A stretch of DNA of 64,000 bases from Climacteris rufus (lineage: Eukaryota > Chordata > Aves > Passeriformes > Climacteridae), in contig VZRZ01003083.1 of the NCBI GenBank assembly GCA_013398175.1, positions 1,068,561 to 1,132,560 of the forward strand, written 5' to 3'. The notes beneath the pieces were generated by a model. That model was not told the origin of the DNA and made no database searches. It was given only the letters and a program-made list of their open reading frames with translations. Positions within the stretch are counted from its first letter, which is position 1. Every line of letters starts with the position of its first letter. Position numbers and translations under genes: made by a program. Below, piece by piece: positions 1 to 10,150 of this stretch.

Positions 1-260
1 GCTAATCGCACCTCAGGAAGGAACTGGTCTCTAATCCTCTGACAGATCTGCTATCACTGTGGAAGAAGGTGAGATAAGGAGAGGGCCCTGGAATAGCAGT
101 AAATCCAGGGTCCTGGATGATGGTTGGTCAGAAGGTGAGAGGTAGGGCTGGTGCATCCCAGTGCATAGCAAGACAGGTTCTGAGCAGAACAGAAGCTGGA
201 TTAAGGATAAAATCAACAGAAAATACATGATGGCTGAAAGCCTCTTTTCTATTTTAATAG

Positions 261-351
261 AGCTAATGTTGCACTGAAATCCCTGGAAAACCTGTGTGTG
301 GCACTGGTGCAGAAAATTATCAGTGTGACTCTTTACCCGAAGCCAGAAGAG
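261..351 (+). CDS. Putative internal coding exon of an unrecognised gene
   Basis: A 91-nt segment lies between a good acceptor (a T-rich tract ending in taatag, 251-260) and a good donor (gag|gtaggt, 352 onward). Only the frame that starts after one leftover base stays open; the frame starting at the first base meets TAA at once. It encodes 30 residues: A-N, then VALKSLENLCVALVQKIISV, then TLYPKPEE. This looks like an amphipathic helix followed by a short acidic linker. The exon ends in phase 0, which matches the phase-0 starts of both candidate downstream exons (1954 and 14533). I do not recognise the protein family and assign no function. The rest of the gene would lie to the left of the window. 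A 91-nt open stretch can arise by chance, so the case rests on splice sites plus phase agreement. Confidence 0.5.
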
Positions 352-1953
352 GTAGGTCAGGGTGGTGCATAGGTCTTTGTGTGCAGGACTGGGACAAATT
401 GCTGCAGTTGTCCAGTTAGGACTGTAGAATTTGAGTTGACTTAGCTGGGAGAAGGAAAGACTACGAAAAACTCATATGTGATCAAGTCACATGGATTGTG
501 GTGACTAGACACCTTTGATATTGGAGGAAATACCTGCATTGGTGAAGAAGTAAGGAATTTTTCCTCTTCTACCTTTAGAATTATGATTTGCTTTAGCTCA
601 AAATGGTACCAGTTACCAAGAGCCCTTAGCCATTCTTTTGTCATGTCTAAGCTCCTCAGAAAAGCTTCAGTGTATATGTTGGTCAGAAGGAGTAATCCTT
701 CTTTTGTTACAGCCTAAAGATAAAAATTAAGAATGGAAAAGGAAAAGAGGATGTCTTAAACGTGCCACATCCTCTGTTGCAGTGGCAGGATGGATAGGCT
801 GTGATATCAGTGAAAGAGTAGCACCTGTATGGATGCTAGAAAAGAAGAACTGACTGTACCAGGATTTATATTAGATTCCTCTGTTAAGAGCTTTTAAAAA
901 ATGTATCTGTCCTTTCAGCACAGAATGAAACAATGAGCAGTCAAATGACAAAAGGAAAAGTCAAGAAAAAAAAATGCCTGTCATGGCTGGTTCAGCATTC
1001 CCTCTCTGGTTTAAAAGTAGACAATCAGAAATGTCTGTCTTCCTAGAGATAAAAATCAAAAACTTCCTAATCATTTCCGTAGACATTTGATCTCCTTCCC
1101 TTTGTGAATATTCCTGTGAATAGGTAAACACATGTGATACTCAGAAAGCTTTGCATGGTTTGGATGTGAAACAAGCATACTAAACTAAGAAAGAAAATGG
1201 CCGAATGGTATTGACAGAAAATAAATTATCTGGACTGAGACCATTTTGTTGGTTTCCTAAACTGAGAACTAGTTGGCATTTTGTATGAGTTATCTTCAGG
1301 GTAAGTGAATGTTATCACTCCTGTGGGCAGATATTTACTGTGTATTGGTTTTCAAATAAGGGTACAACATTGATTACTTGCTCTCCAAACTATTGACTGC
1401 ACTTTCCCACTATTGCCAGGTCAGAGAACTTAACCCCTCTGGAAATGTTCAGTAGAAAAATGTGGAAATGTATTTGCTCCCAGAAAATCTCATGGAGAAG
1501 AGGATCAAGGGGTTTTGGGTTTTTCTCCTGGTTTTGGTTTTTTCTTGAAAGCTGCCTGTAATCAAACTATCCTGTAATTATCTCTGCAAATTAACTAATT
1601 CCTCTGGTGAGGTATTTGAGTATTTTCTAATCCCATTTCACATGATCAAGTAATCCATTGAGCCATGAATGTTTCAATTGACACCCAGTTTGGAAGGACA
1701 ACGTGACCTTTACTTATTAGCAAAATTACATCTTCTATTCACCGCTCCCCAGATGTCTTTTGACAGTGATAACTTCTTGAGATGAGGAGGAAGGTTGTTC
1801 ATGCACGTCACAATTATATGTGTGGCCAGGATTCTCACAGAGAATGAGCTTTCCCCTGTCCATGGTCAACCAGCACCCTACCCTGACTGTACCTGATGGG
1901 CCTCTGGCTGGTGAGAGGTTTCAGGTGCATCAATTAATAACATTTTCTTTCAG
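352..1953 (+). other. Presumed intron, no other feature seen
   Basis: About 1.6 kb between the candidate exons. It begins gtaggt and ends with a pyrimidine-rich stretch and cag (1941-1953). I see no recognisable repeat or long frame in it; short frames on the minus strand look like chance. A G/T-rich patch with runs of G and T lies at about 1510-1545. Confidence 0.45.
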
Positions 1954-2058
1954 AACCAGGGGTGGTGGCAGCAGTTTCATGTGAACCGGAGAGAACTGGT
2001 CTTGCTGACAGAGAGTCAGAGCAGAGAAGCTGAAGAGCAGCTTGATGGATATTTATGA
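1954..2058 (+). CDS. Putative terminal coding exon (short C-terminal tail, isoform A)
   Basis: The acceptor (cattttctttcag, 1941-1953) is strong. From the first base the frame reads 34 codons to TGA at 2056-2058. It begins NQG, continues WWQQFHVNRRELVLLTESQ and ends with an acidic, glutamine-containing stretch finishing in DGYL. The paired tryptophans, charged residues and alternating leucines look protein-like rather than random. The phase-0 start fits the phase-0 end of the exon at 261-351, so the joined C-terminus would read ...YPKPEE-NQGWWQQF... . I see no good donor before the stop, so this would be a last exon. A possible poly(A) signal AATAAA lies at 2955-2960, implying a 3'UTR near 0.9 kb. 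Family not recognised; function unknown. Confidence 0.5.
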   Translation, partial: NQGWWQQFHVNRRELVLLTESQSREAEEQLDGYL

Positions 2059-5000
2059 GAGCAAATACCCTGAGGGTGAAGAGAGTGAAAAAAGTTTGGA
2101 TAAATTTTGGTAGGATGAAGGGGAAGAGAGAAAGAAAAATCAGCTGTGGTACAGCTGATCAGCTAAGAAGATGTCTCTGTCTCATTAGTTATTTGTATGA
2201 CCCTTTTTGACATGGAGCTAGAGTACCAGGCTAGGCTAAAGACAGACTTATGATGTGTGTCTTTGGTCACACTGTTTATAGCTGATACCTCCCTTAGCTG
2301 CTGCAGGTTGTTTTATTTTTCATATCCAGCTTGTTTTAGCCTTTTGGTGCACATAAGAAAATGTATTCAAAACCTTTGTGTATTTGTTTCTGTTGTCTCA
2401 ATCTTTCTTTCACCTCTCTAGCTCAGTGAGTTGAATGAGAAAGGTATTTTTTAAAAAATTTTTCCTCAGGACTGAACACAAAGAGTTTTGTATCATCAGC
2501 TAATACTTATAACCATTTCTAGTAGAACTTAGCAGCAAGCTTTCAAATTAATGGAAGAGATCCTCTAAAATATGCCAGGTCCATTTTCTTATGGTATCTT
2601 TTCCAGAGAGGTTGGGCTGAGATCTGACTCTTCTGTGCTGCATGTCTAATGGCTACATTTCATACTCATCTTAATGTTTTTATTTACCTCTTTGACAACT
2701 TTTTCATCTGTCTAATGCTATGAACAGAAAACAAAAGCCTGTGATGGCTTGTGGGTCTGTGTCTCAGGAAACCTCACTAGATTTCAGATTATGCCAAGAA
2801 AAGGAAGAAAACCCTCCTCCTGCAAGAAGACTGAGATAGGACATGGTGATTTTCTGTGCACTGTTGACTTCTATCCTACATCAGTGTCCTACCACAAAAT
2901 GGAAAAATCAAAGTTATGCCACATTCTATCTCAACTATAGGATTTCCATTTAAAAATAAATAATGCCTTCAGGCCAAGTAACAGCTGCTTCCATTCTTTC
3001 CAGCACAGCTCATTGATCTTGTCCTCTCATTTGACACATCCTGCTACTCCCATGGTGCTGCAGTTGGCATTAAATCACAGAGAGATCGTGTGGTGACCTA
3101 ACTGAAACTGAGATCTACTTGGAGTAGACTTTGCACACACAGATACACCAGTCCTTCTCTCCCCACACTGGAGAAAGACCTGAGAAAAAGGTCTTTGTTA
3201 GGCTGTGCTCTCCCTTTCTATTTCTTATAGAGGTTTTTGCTTATTTTATTTTAGTCTAATCATGTTCATTTTAAGGAATTGCTTTCAACTTTTCTTTTTT
3301 AACAGCAGGTATTGTTTTATCATGCAACAGTGATGAGCTCAATATGTTAAAAGCAAAGAATTTCACAAAAGTCCTATTACAGAAATCAAGTATCTTTTAG
3401 GAATTCCTAAATAAAAAGCCTCCCAAATTTACTGCATGATGTAGTTGCACTCACATGTTCTCACAATCATTCCTCTCTTTTTTTTTATTTTGATAAGTAC
3501 ATGAAGAGCAAAAATGAACTCTGCAGCCAACTGTTCTTCCTAAATATGTCTTGTCTTGCTAATTCAGGTGAACGGCAAATTGCAGTTTGAGACTTCATTT
3601 GTGCAGCAAATCAGGTCTGTTTTCAGAAGGCTGTTTCTTCTGCCACAGTATTTCAAGATGGGAAGCCAGGGTGTGTTCCTGCCCCAAGGTGATTATGTCA
3701 TGTTTGCAGAGATTTTAGCCATAGGTGGCAAAAATATTTAAGAACTAAAGAAAACAGTTTTGGACCTTTGTTTCCATTCCTTCCACTCCTTATTAAATTT
3801 TCAACGCATTTCCAACATTTAAACAACGTATTATGTGAGAGCTCTTTGGAAAGAATTTGGGATCTTAGATCGTCATTCTCAGGATAATTTCCACTTTGTT
3901 TCAAAACAATCTCTCCTGTAACTATGCATTTATTTTATAGTATATTTTGGGGTCCTTTTATTGTTACATTCCTTTTTAAAATAAATTGTTTGTTTGTTTT
4001 TGTTTCTGTAGTCTTACCAGAAACAAGAAAAAAACATTTATTTTGCCAACACACAGTTCTTTTTGTTTGATCACATAATAGAATAACATATTACTGAATG
4101 CTTATAGGGCACCAAGGAAAAGATATTTGAGCTTACTGTAGGCCTTTGTTAACTCATACTCAGGAGGAAGTTGGTTCTTTATAATTCTGTTGATAAATAC
4201 TAAGCTTTGGGTAACATTAACTGATATTGTCACTGGGATTTCTATTAACTCTTCTGAGATTGTTTGACTAGTGTGATATTCAAATGTCCATGACTTCAGG
4301 TGTTTTAGTCACTCAGAGAAGCAGCACTACCCTGGGATGAAAGGAAAAATAAATTAAGAATTAAATAATAACAATTTTTTAAAAGATTAATACCTCTAAC
4401 CACCATTAAAAATTAATAAAAATAAAATGTAGACTGTATCACAGTAAGTACATTTTAATATTGATATCCAATAAATTCTGGCATTTCACAGGGAAAAGGA
4501 ATGGCAGTACCAGCCCCTGTGACATATATGTGTATTAAAATATTTTCATTTATTGTAGGACCAAACCAGAAAAAAACTGAGGAAGGATGCATAACCTTGC
4601 AACTAAGGGTTTGGTCTTAAAGTCAAAGTAGGCCTGAAAGAAACTGTCTATGCAGGACTTATTAAGATCTGCAAAAGCCCACAGCTGACTGCAAAGAAAA
4701 AGGGAAAACAATTTTCAGGTTGCTTAATTTTGGAAAGGTTTTCCCCTTTTGTACATTATACATTAGGTCACTTCTAAAATGGAAATGGTAATTTGAAATT
4801 AAATGCTCTGATAATTATGTTACTACTTCAAATTCAATAGATGCTTTTGGAAAGGTGAAATTAGTCCAACTAAAACAAAGTATGTTTTCGCTGTTTAAAT
4901 ACAAAATGGCAAGTCGGCTCAGAAAATTATTTTAATTCTTTTTGATCCCTTTTAATTCCATCTTTCAAATAATTAAACATATATGTATAATGTGTATGTG

Positions 5001-5164
5001 TGTACATATGGCTACACGCATTCTTGGCCATAGGCATAAACTTCACTTTTCACTTCTGCCTTTATAATAGGAGGTAATAGTAATGTATGTCAGAGACCTG
5101 ACTTAAGCATAACAGTGCTGATGTTTATGAAGTGGTTCTAGACTAGTGAAGATGATGGATCCAC
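2059..5164. other. Presumed 3'UTR then intron; no gene seen
   Basis: About 3.1 kb of AT-rich sequence. The first part may be 3'UTR of the 1954 exon. The short open frames here (for example 2749-2940 on + and 3698-3904 on -) have no family resemblance I can see and lack credible flanking splice sites. An AT-rich patch lies at 4350-4460. Confidence 0.4.
2955..2960 (+). promoter_or_regulatory. Possible poly(A) signal for the 1954-2058 terminal exon
   Basis: AATAAA hexamer about 0.9 kb after the TGA. It is the first canonical hexamer I see downstream. Such hexamers are common in AT-rich DNA, so this is weak without transcript ends. Confidence 0.2.
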
Positions 5165-5953
5165 TCAGGGGAGTAACTGAGTTGACAAAAGGAGACACAC
5201 AACTTAATGAGAGCTTGTGAAGAATTTCCAGTCAATCTGGGACCTGGACAAGCTCAAGAACTGGGCCCATGGGAATCTCATGAGGTTTAACATGACCACA
5301 TGATGGTGCTGCACCTAGATTGGAGCAACACCTAGTATCAATGTAGGCTGGGGGATGAACAGATCCAGAGCAGCCCTGGTAGAAGGATTCGGGGGTGCTG
5401 GTGGATGAGAGACTGGACATGACCCAGCCATGTGCACTCACAGCCCAGAAAGCCAATTGTATCCTGGACTCAATCCAGAGCAGCATGGGCAGCAGGGTGA
5501 GAGAGGGGATTCTGCCCCTCTATTCTGATGAGACCCCCCCTGCAGTGCTGCATCCAACTCTGGGGGCCCCAGCACAGGAAGGGCAGTGAGCTGTCGGAGA
5601 GAGTCCACAAGAGGGCCACTAAGATGATCAGAGGAATGCAACATCTCTCCTACGAGCAAAGTCTAAGAGAATTGGGATTGCTCAGCCTGGAAAAGAGGTT
5701 TCAGGATAACAGGACTGTGAGGTTCCAGTACCGAAAGAGAGCCCAAAAGAAAGATGGAGAGAGGCTTTTTACAAGGGCACATAGTGACAGGACGAGGGGC
5801 TATGATTTCAAACTGAAAGAGAGTAGCTTTAGATTAGGTATTAGGAAAAAATTCTTCCCCATGAGGGTGGTGAGGCACTGCAAGAGGTTGCACAGAGATG
5901 TTTTGGATGCCCCATGCCTGGAATTGTTCAAGGCCAGGTTATGAACAACCTGG
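5165..5953 (+). repeat. CR1 LINE, 3' part of ORF2 (left piece, split by an LTR)
   Basis: The text matches the remembered consensus order of avian CR1 ORF2 toward its 3' end: a gacctggacaagctc...gggcccatgggaa block near 5240, gtgctggtggatgagag near 5395, agcccagaaagccaa near 5442, ccagcacaggaagggcag near 5570, and gggccactaagatgatc near 5615. It breaks off at 5953 inside the segment that in CR1 reads caacctggtctag, and resumes at 6554. The left boundary is approximate. CR1 copies are usually 5'-truncated, as here. Confidence 0.9.
5395..5944 (+). pseudogene. Decayed CR1 ORF2 C-terminal coding remnant
   Basis: Translation shows the C-terminal region after the reverse transcriptase domain of CR1 ORF2, in two frames. 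The first runs from LVDERLDM through ALTAQKAN to REGILPLYS (5395 to about 5527). The second begins RPPLQCCIQLWGPQHRKG and runs through KRATKMIRGMQHLSYEQ, RELGLLSLEKR and IRKKFFPMRVVRH to FKARL (about 5528-5944). The switch near 5526 looks like a small deletion where functional copies carry a few extra bases between TCTG and GAGACC. The remnant lacks the endonuclease and reverse transcriptase domains, so it is dead. The longest open frame here (138 aa) is this relic, not a host gene. Confidence 0.88.
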
Positions 5954-6553
5954 TGTCATCATCCGCTAACACAAGCAGGGGTCATGATGGTTCATTTAAT
6001 GATCTCAAAATGCAAAAGGCACAAAGGGGATTTCAACTTTAGCCAAATAGTGCACCTTAATTGAGTGCCAACAACACAATTATGCGATGGGGGGGAGAGA
6101 AAGAGAAATAAAGAAACGAAGTAGAGGAAGAGAGAGAGGGGGAGAGGGGAATAGCTACCAACGGATGAGACGAAGCCCTCGTGGTCCTGCCAATAGGCTC
6201 GCCGTCGTCCGTGTGGAGATCTCTGTAGGGTTAATTCAGAAAGTTCTCTTTATAGTCTTTTTGAAAGCGGGGGGCAACTGGCCAGGAGGTGAGGGAATCT
6301 GCCACTATTGTTGGTGAGGCCCATTGACTGTGTTCAGAAGGGAGTGTTCAGGACTGATCATTCTTTCTTGCGTCAGTGCAGTCCTCTCTGCCTAGGCAGA
6401 ACCTGTTCCAGCGGGCGCACCTTGCAGGCAACACTTGACAAACCTCCCACCTTAGCCAGGCCAGGATTTTTTAGTGCAAAAGTCCTCTTTTAGGGTTTCA
6501 GTCTCTGTCGATGATCATGAGGCAGATAAGGAATTTTCAAACCGTCTCTTACA
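5954..6553 (-). mobile_element. Solo retroviral LTR, 600 bp, inserted into a CR1
   Basis: The interruption of the CR1 is bounded by TGTCATC at the left and CTTACA at the right, so it has the TGT...ACA ends of an LTR. The 5-bp cctgg occurs directly on each side (5949-5953 and 6554-6558), as expected for a target-site duplication; the empty site reconstructs the CR1 text. On the minus strand there is a TATAAA box (6249-6254) followed by a GC-richer segment and a late ATTAAA (5995-6000), so minus orientation is favoured, though a + strand AATAAA exists near 6104. There are no internal viral genes: this is a solo LTR left by recombination. A 5-bp duplication would suit an ERVL-type (class III) element, but the family is not assigned. 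Confidence 0.85.
6249..6254 (-). promoter_or_regulatory. TATA box inside the solo LTR (minus strand)
   Basis: TATAAA read on the minus strand, in mid-LTR, where the U3 promoter would end. It is followed downstream by CpG-containing sequence. Function today is unknown. Confidence 0.45.
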
Positions 6554-6652
6554 CCTGGTCTAGTGGAAGGTGTCCCAGTCCACGGCAGGGGGGGTTGAAT
6601 CTAGATTAGCTCTAAGCTCCCTTCCAACCCAAACCATTCTAGGGTTCTATTA
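6554..6652 (+). repeat. CR1 LINE 3' end (right piece after the LTR)
   Basis: The segment resumes with cctggtctagtggaaggtg (6554 onward), then cggcagggggggttg and cccttccaacccaaaccatt, and ends in degenerate copies of the CR1 terminal 8-bp repeat (attctagg, gttctatt). It is the true 3' end of the same CR1 copy as 5165-5953. Confidence 0.9.
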
Positions 6653-9600
6653 ACTTTTTTCATTAGAGAATAGCTCTTGTCCAAATTAGTTTCCTGGATA
6701 TGTTGGGGAGTGAGGTGGAGAGCGGTATTATTCGACAATATCTTCATTTGTTTTGTCTTTTTAAATATTTTTGGCTGGAATATTTGAGGGGTTTGGTTTT
6801 TAAATGAATTGAATTTTAGATCATGTTTAAAGATTTAACATGGCATTTTGTGCTATGTTTACAGAATATAGCTTTTTATATTTTCTGGAAAACAGATACT
6901 CTTCAAATTACAATTAATTGGTCTGTCTAATCTAAAAAAGTCAAAATGTTCTCTCAATTTCTGATAAAATTATGCTTTCCTAACATTTTTAGGATTGCAG
7001 ATAGACATATAGAGATAGCATCACTTCTCTTTGTAGAATTTTTTCATTCCTCCTTTCTCTTTTTTTTTTTTCTTTTTTTTTCTTGCCCTGGTGGATCTGT
7101 TCTTTGTGGATAGTAATGCAAAAACGGAACAGATCTTTCAATGACTTCTCCAGATAAAACAGGTTGTAAAAATGCTGAATTTGCTTTAAGGTTCACAGGA
7201 CAGGTAATATGAAGGTAAAATGGCAATGAACACATGGTGTTTGAGTGGGAGGCTTGGGCCAAGGGAAAGCAGACTGTCACAACTCTGAATTAATGTCCGA
7301 AAAGTTATCTGTACAGAAGCAACAGGGGGTGAGAGGGGACAAAAGTGACCATCAATAAATTAACAAGAAGTTCACTGTCAGTGCTCTGTGATAGCTGAAA
7401 AGTAAAAGATACAGCTGAAAAATGTAAGAAAATTTCCTGTGGTAGAGGAGTTGCCTGCAGCAGCTTGATGCTCTTCATACTGGAAGTGCTGTTTGGTGGT
7501 CCATGGTTCATATTCTCTTATGTGTAGAAGTGAACCTGCTACTACTCCACTTTTAAATGTGTTAGGCACTAGCATTAACATGGGATTCATCTCTCTCAGC
7601 CATGGCAAAGGGAAATGAGGGGTTCCTCATAGTTTAAATTAGAATTGTCCTAGAGTGCAGAGCTTCTGGGGACTGTGTGTTGGCATGCTGACACTGCAGC
7701 AACCACTCCCTTTACTTTTAGCACATCGTGCAGTCGGGACTCTGAGCAAATAGTAATGAATTGATCCTTGGTGCTTTCCATACACATTGGTTTAGTGTTA
7801 CTATTCCATAAGTGAAGAAAATTGGCACATGGAATTTTTCTTTAGCTGGTCTGTGATCACATGTGGTGTCTACGGCAGAGGTGATGGTAGGGTCAACCAT
7901 TAAACTGTGTCACCGTGCTGAGGCTGAGGCAATGGTGAGGTAGTGCTCAACCAGAGGAATGGAAAACGGATCAAATCCCACAGATGTGCAGCAACAGCAA
8001 CAGCAACAGTGAGCTGTGCCTACATGAGCAAGCCCACTGGAGTACTTCATTTAGGCTTTTCATTTCAGCAAGACTATTATGAAAACAGTACTCAAATACT
8101 AAGCATTAGCTGAAGTAGAAGCCACTGAACCCTTCTGTACAATTTTTACATGTTTTAACAGTTGAAGAAAAAAGTCATCACATGCATTATCTTCCTGTTT
8201 ATTTTTGCTCTGTTTATTTAATGGTCATTTGGGAGGGATACAGATATACCAGCAAATAGAATTAAAAAAAAAAAAAAAAGGCAGAAATATCAATACTAAG
8301 CTTTCTATCTTGCTTGGGATATGCTAAAAATCATCCAACCATATGTCCAGGCAAACCCCCTCTTCCTCATGTATATTTTACTTATTATCATGACTTTTCA
8401 TACTGAATTACTGATGAAATTCACACTAGGAGAAATTCAAATTATATAATTATTTTAATTCAGTGATGGACTGAAACTTTTTATTTATATTACATATACA
8501 ACATTTGTGTTTTTATTATGCTACACCTAAGATTTATCTGGCCTCTTAATTTTTAGGTGAAGTTCTGGAGGATGTAATTTATGTCACTCATGGCTGACTT
8601 ATTCCTTTAGTTTTCAGATGAAGAGCCCACGAACTTCTCACCTCTCTGTCCTTGTGCAGACAAACATAACCTCAGCCTCTGCTAGTGAAAATGGTCAATC
8701 TAGAAATCTCAGAAAGCTCAGGTGACCTAAGATCATTGATTTACTTGTTTGTGGAAAAATGCAAACTGCTCATAAATGGTACATATGGAGAAGAGAAAAG
8801 TAGAATTTATACAAGATTTATAATTATGTAAACTCAGAAAAAAAATCCTAAGTCACTTCATAAAGTTTTTCTTATCGTTTTTACAGGACTGCCTTTAAGC
8901 CTAGACTGAAAAACAAACAAACAAATGCCATCAAACCCAATAAAGTTCTGCACTGCAGCTATTGATCACGCATTTCACACTTGTGCAGTTTGTCTAAATT
9001 GTAACTAGTGCCTCCTACTATAGACTGCAATCTGGTTTTAGCTGTCCAAACTTCAGTTATCCAACACAGGATGATGGTTCTCTGTGTCTGTTACCTGCAC
9101 TGATAATTCCCATAATTACTTGGACATGCTTTATCTCCCATGGCATTCAGTTAAATGAAGATGCACTGCCTGTGAAAAACTACATTTTAATGTCCTACTC
9201 TAACTCCCCTCATAATACAGTCAGCAGCAGCCTATTTACTGGTTCTTCTTGATGTAAAAGCTTCTAATATAAGCCTACAGCAGAGACAAAGACAACAATA
9301 AATATTCAAGACCATCAGTGTGATTAGCACACATAATCCATAAGAGAAGTAAGAAGAGCAGTAGTTATTAAATATAGATGATTTACTCACTGTGTCATAA
9401 ATAAACATGTGATTTGTGATTTCATGTGAATTTTTAGATGGTGATTCATTCATTATTTTATTTATTTTACTATATAATGAAGTAGAATGGCAGAAGGAAG
9501 AGATTTTAGTGGATGCCACAAACATCTCCTTTTTTGGTGAGATGTCTTCCTGTACTTTCTAGCTTGAGAAATTAAAGTTTAGGGTTCTAGTCCCTGTAAG

Positions 9601-9880
9601 ACTACTGGACATCCCTGGAAAGTGCTGTGTGAGCTTTTCTGTTTGGTACCAAGTGGTTCTTCTGTGTAGGTGCAGCAGATGATTGTCCAGTGACCATAAA
9701 TTGGCCATTGCCTTTGGTGATAAACGTACACTAACAGGGATCAACCAGTACAATTCACTGTCTACAACAGCCCATTTGGGTGCAGCTTGAGCTGCTAAGA
9801 GGCTTCAGAGCTTTTATCAATGATGTTACACAGTTCTGATCCTGGAAAAAGAACTGGAAAAATTACAGAGAGGGGCAGTC
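6653..9880. other. AT-rich stretch without a gene
   Basis: About 3.2 kb with no recognised gene or transposon. It holds a C-interrupted T tract (7062-7082), a short GCAACA repeat (7991-8009) and a 16-base A run (8264-8279). Minus-strand frames at 7044-7608 and 9232-9525 are short, low in complexity and unsupported. Confidence 0.4.
7991..8009 (+). repeat. (GCAACA)n microsatellite
   Basis: Three copies of a 6-bp unit in perfect register, followed by non-repeat sequence. Confidence 0.7.
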
Positions 9881-9913
9881 TGGATGGATGGATGGATGGA
9901 TGGATGGATGGAG
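9881..9913 (+). repeat. (TGGA)n tetranucleotide microsatellite
   Basis: About eight perfect TGGA units. Likely length-polymorphic. Confidence 0.95.
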
Positions 9914-10089
9914 AGGTTTTTAAACAAAGAATGATTTAATAGTCTTTTTACTCTGCAGCTTGGAAGGAATTTACTCTGACTTGATAGGATAAAGATATCT
10001 AAGACCATGAAAAATATTTCTGTTCCTTGTCTCTTCCAATATAATTCTTGGAGGACAACAGATTAAATTGGCAAGTGACCGGTCCAGAA

Positions 10090-10090
<1 letters not shown>

Positions 10091-10122
<32 letters not shown>

Positions 10123-10149
10123 NNNNNNNNAAAAAAAAAAAAAAAAAAA
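10091..10149 (+). repeat. Long poly(A) tract with an 8-base assembly gap
   Basis: Thirty-one A (10091-10121), a G, eight N (10123-10130), then nineteen A (10131-10149). The gap length is probably arbitrary, so the true tract length is unknown. It could be a simple A-run or the tail of a retroposed transcript; I see no clear target-site duplication around it. Confidence 0.9.
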
Positions 10150-10150
10150 G

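Noticed and set aside
5528..5944. 138-aa open frame on +
   Set aside because: It translates to the CR1 ORF2 C-terminal region and is annotated as a transposon relic, not a host gene.
9881..9913. Regular short repeats that might suggest an array
   Set aside because: It is a plain tetranucleotide microsatellite with no spacers; no CRISPR array exists in this eukaryotic sequence.
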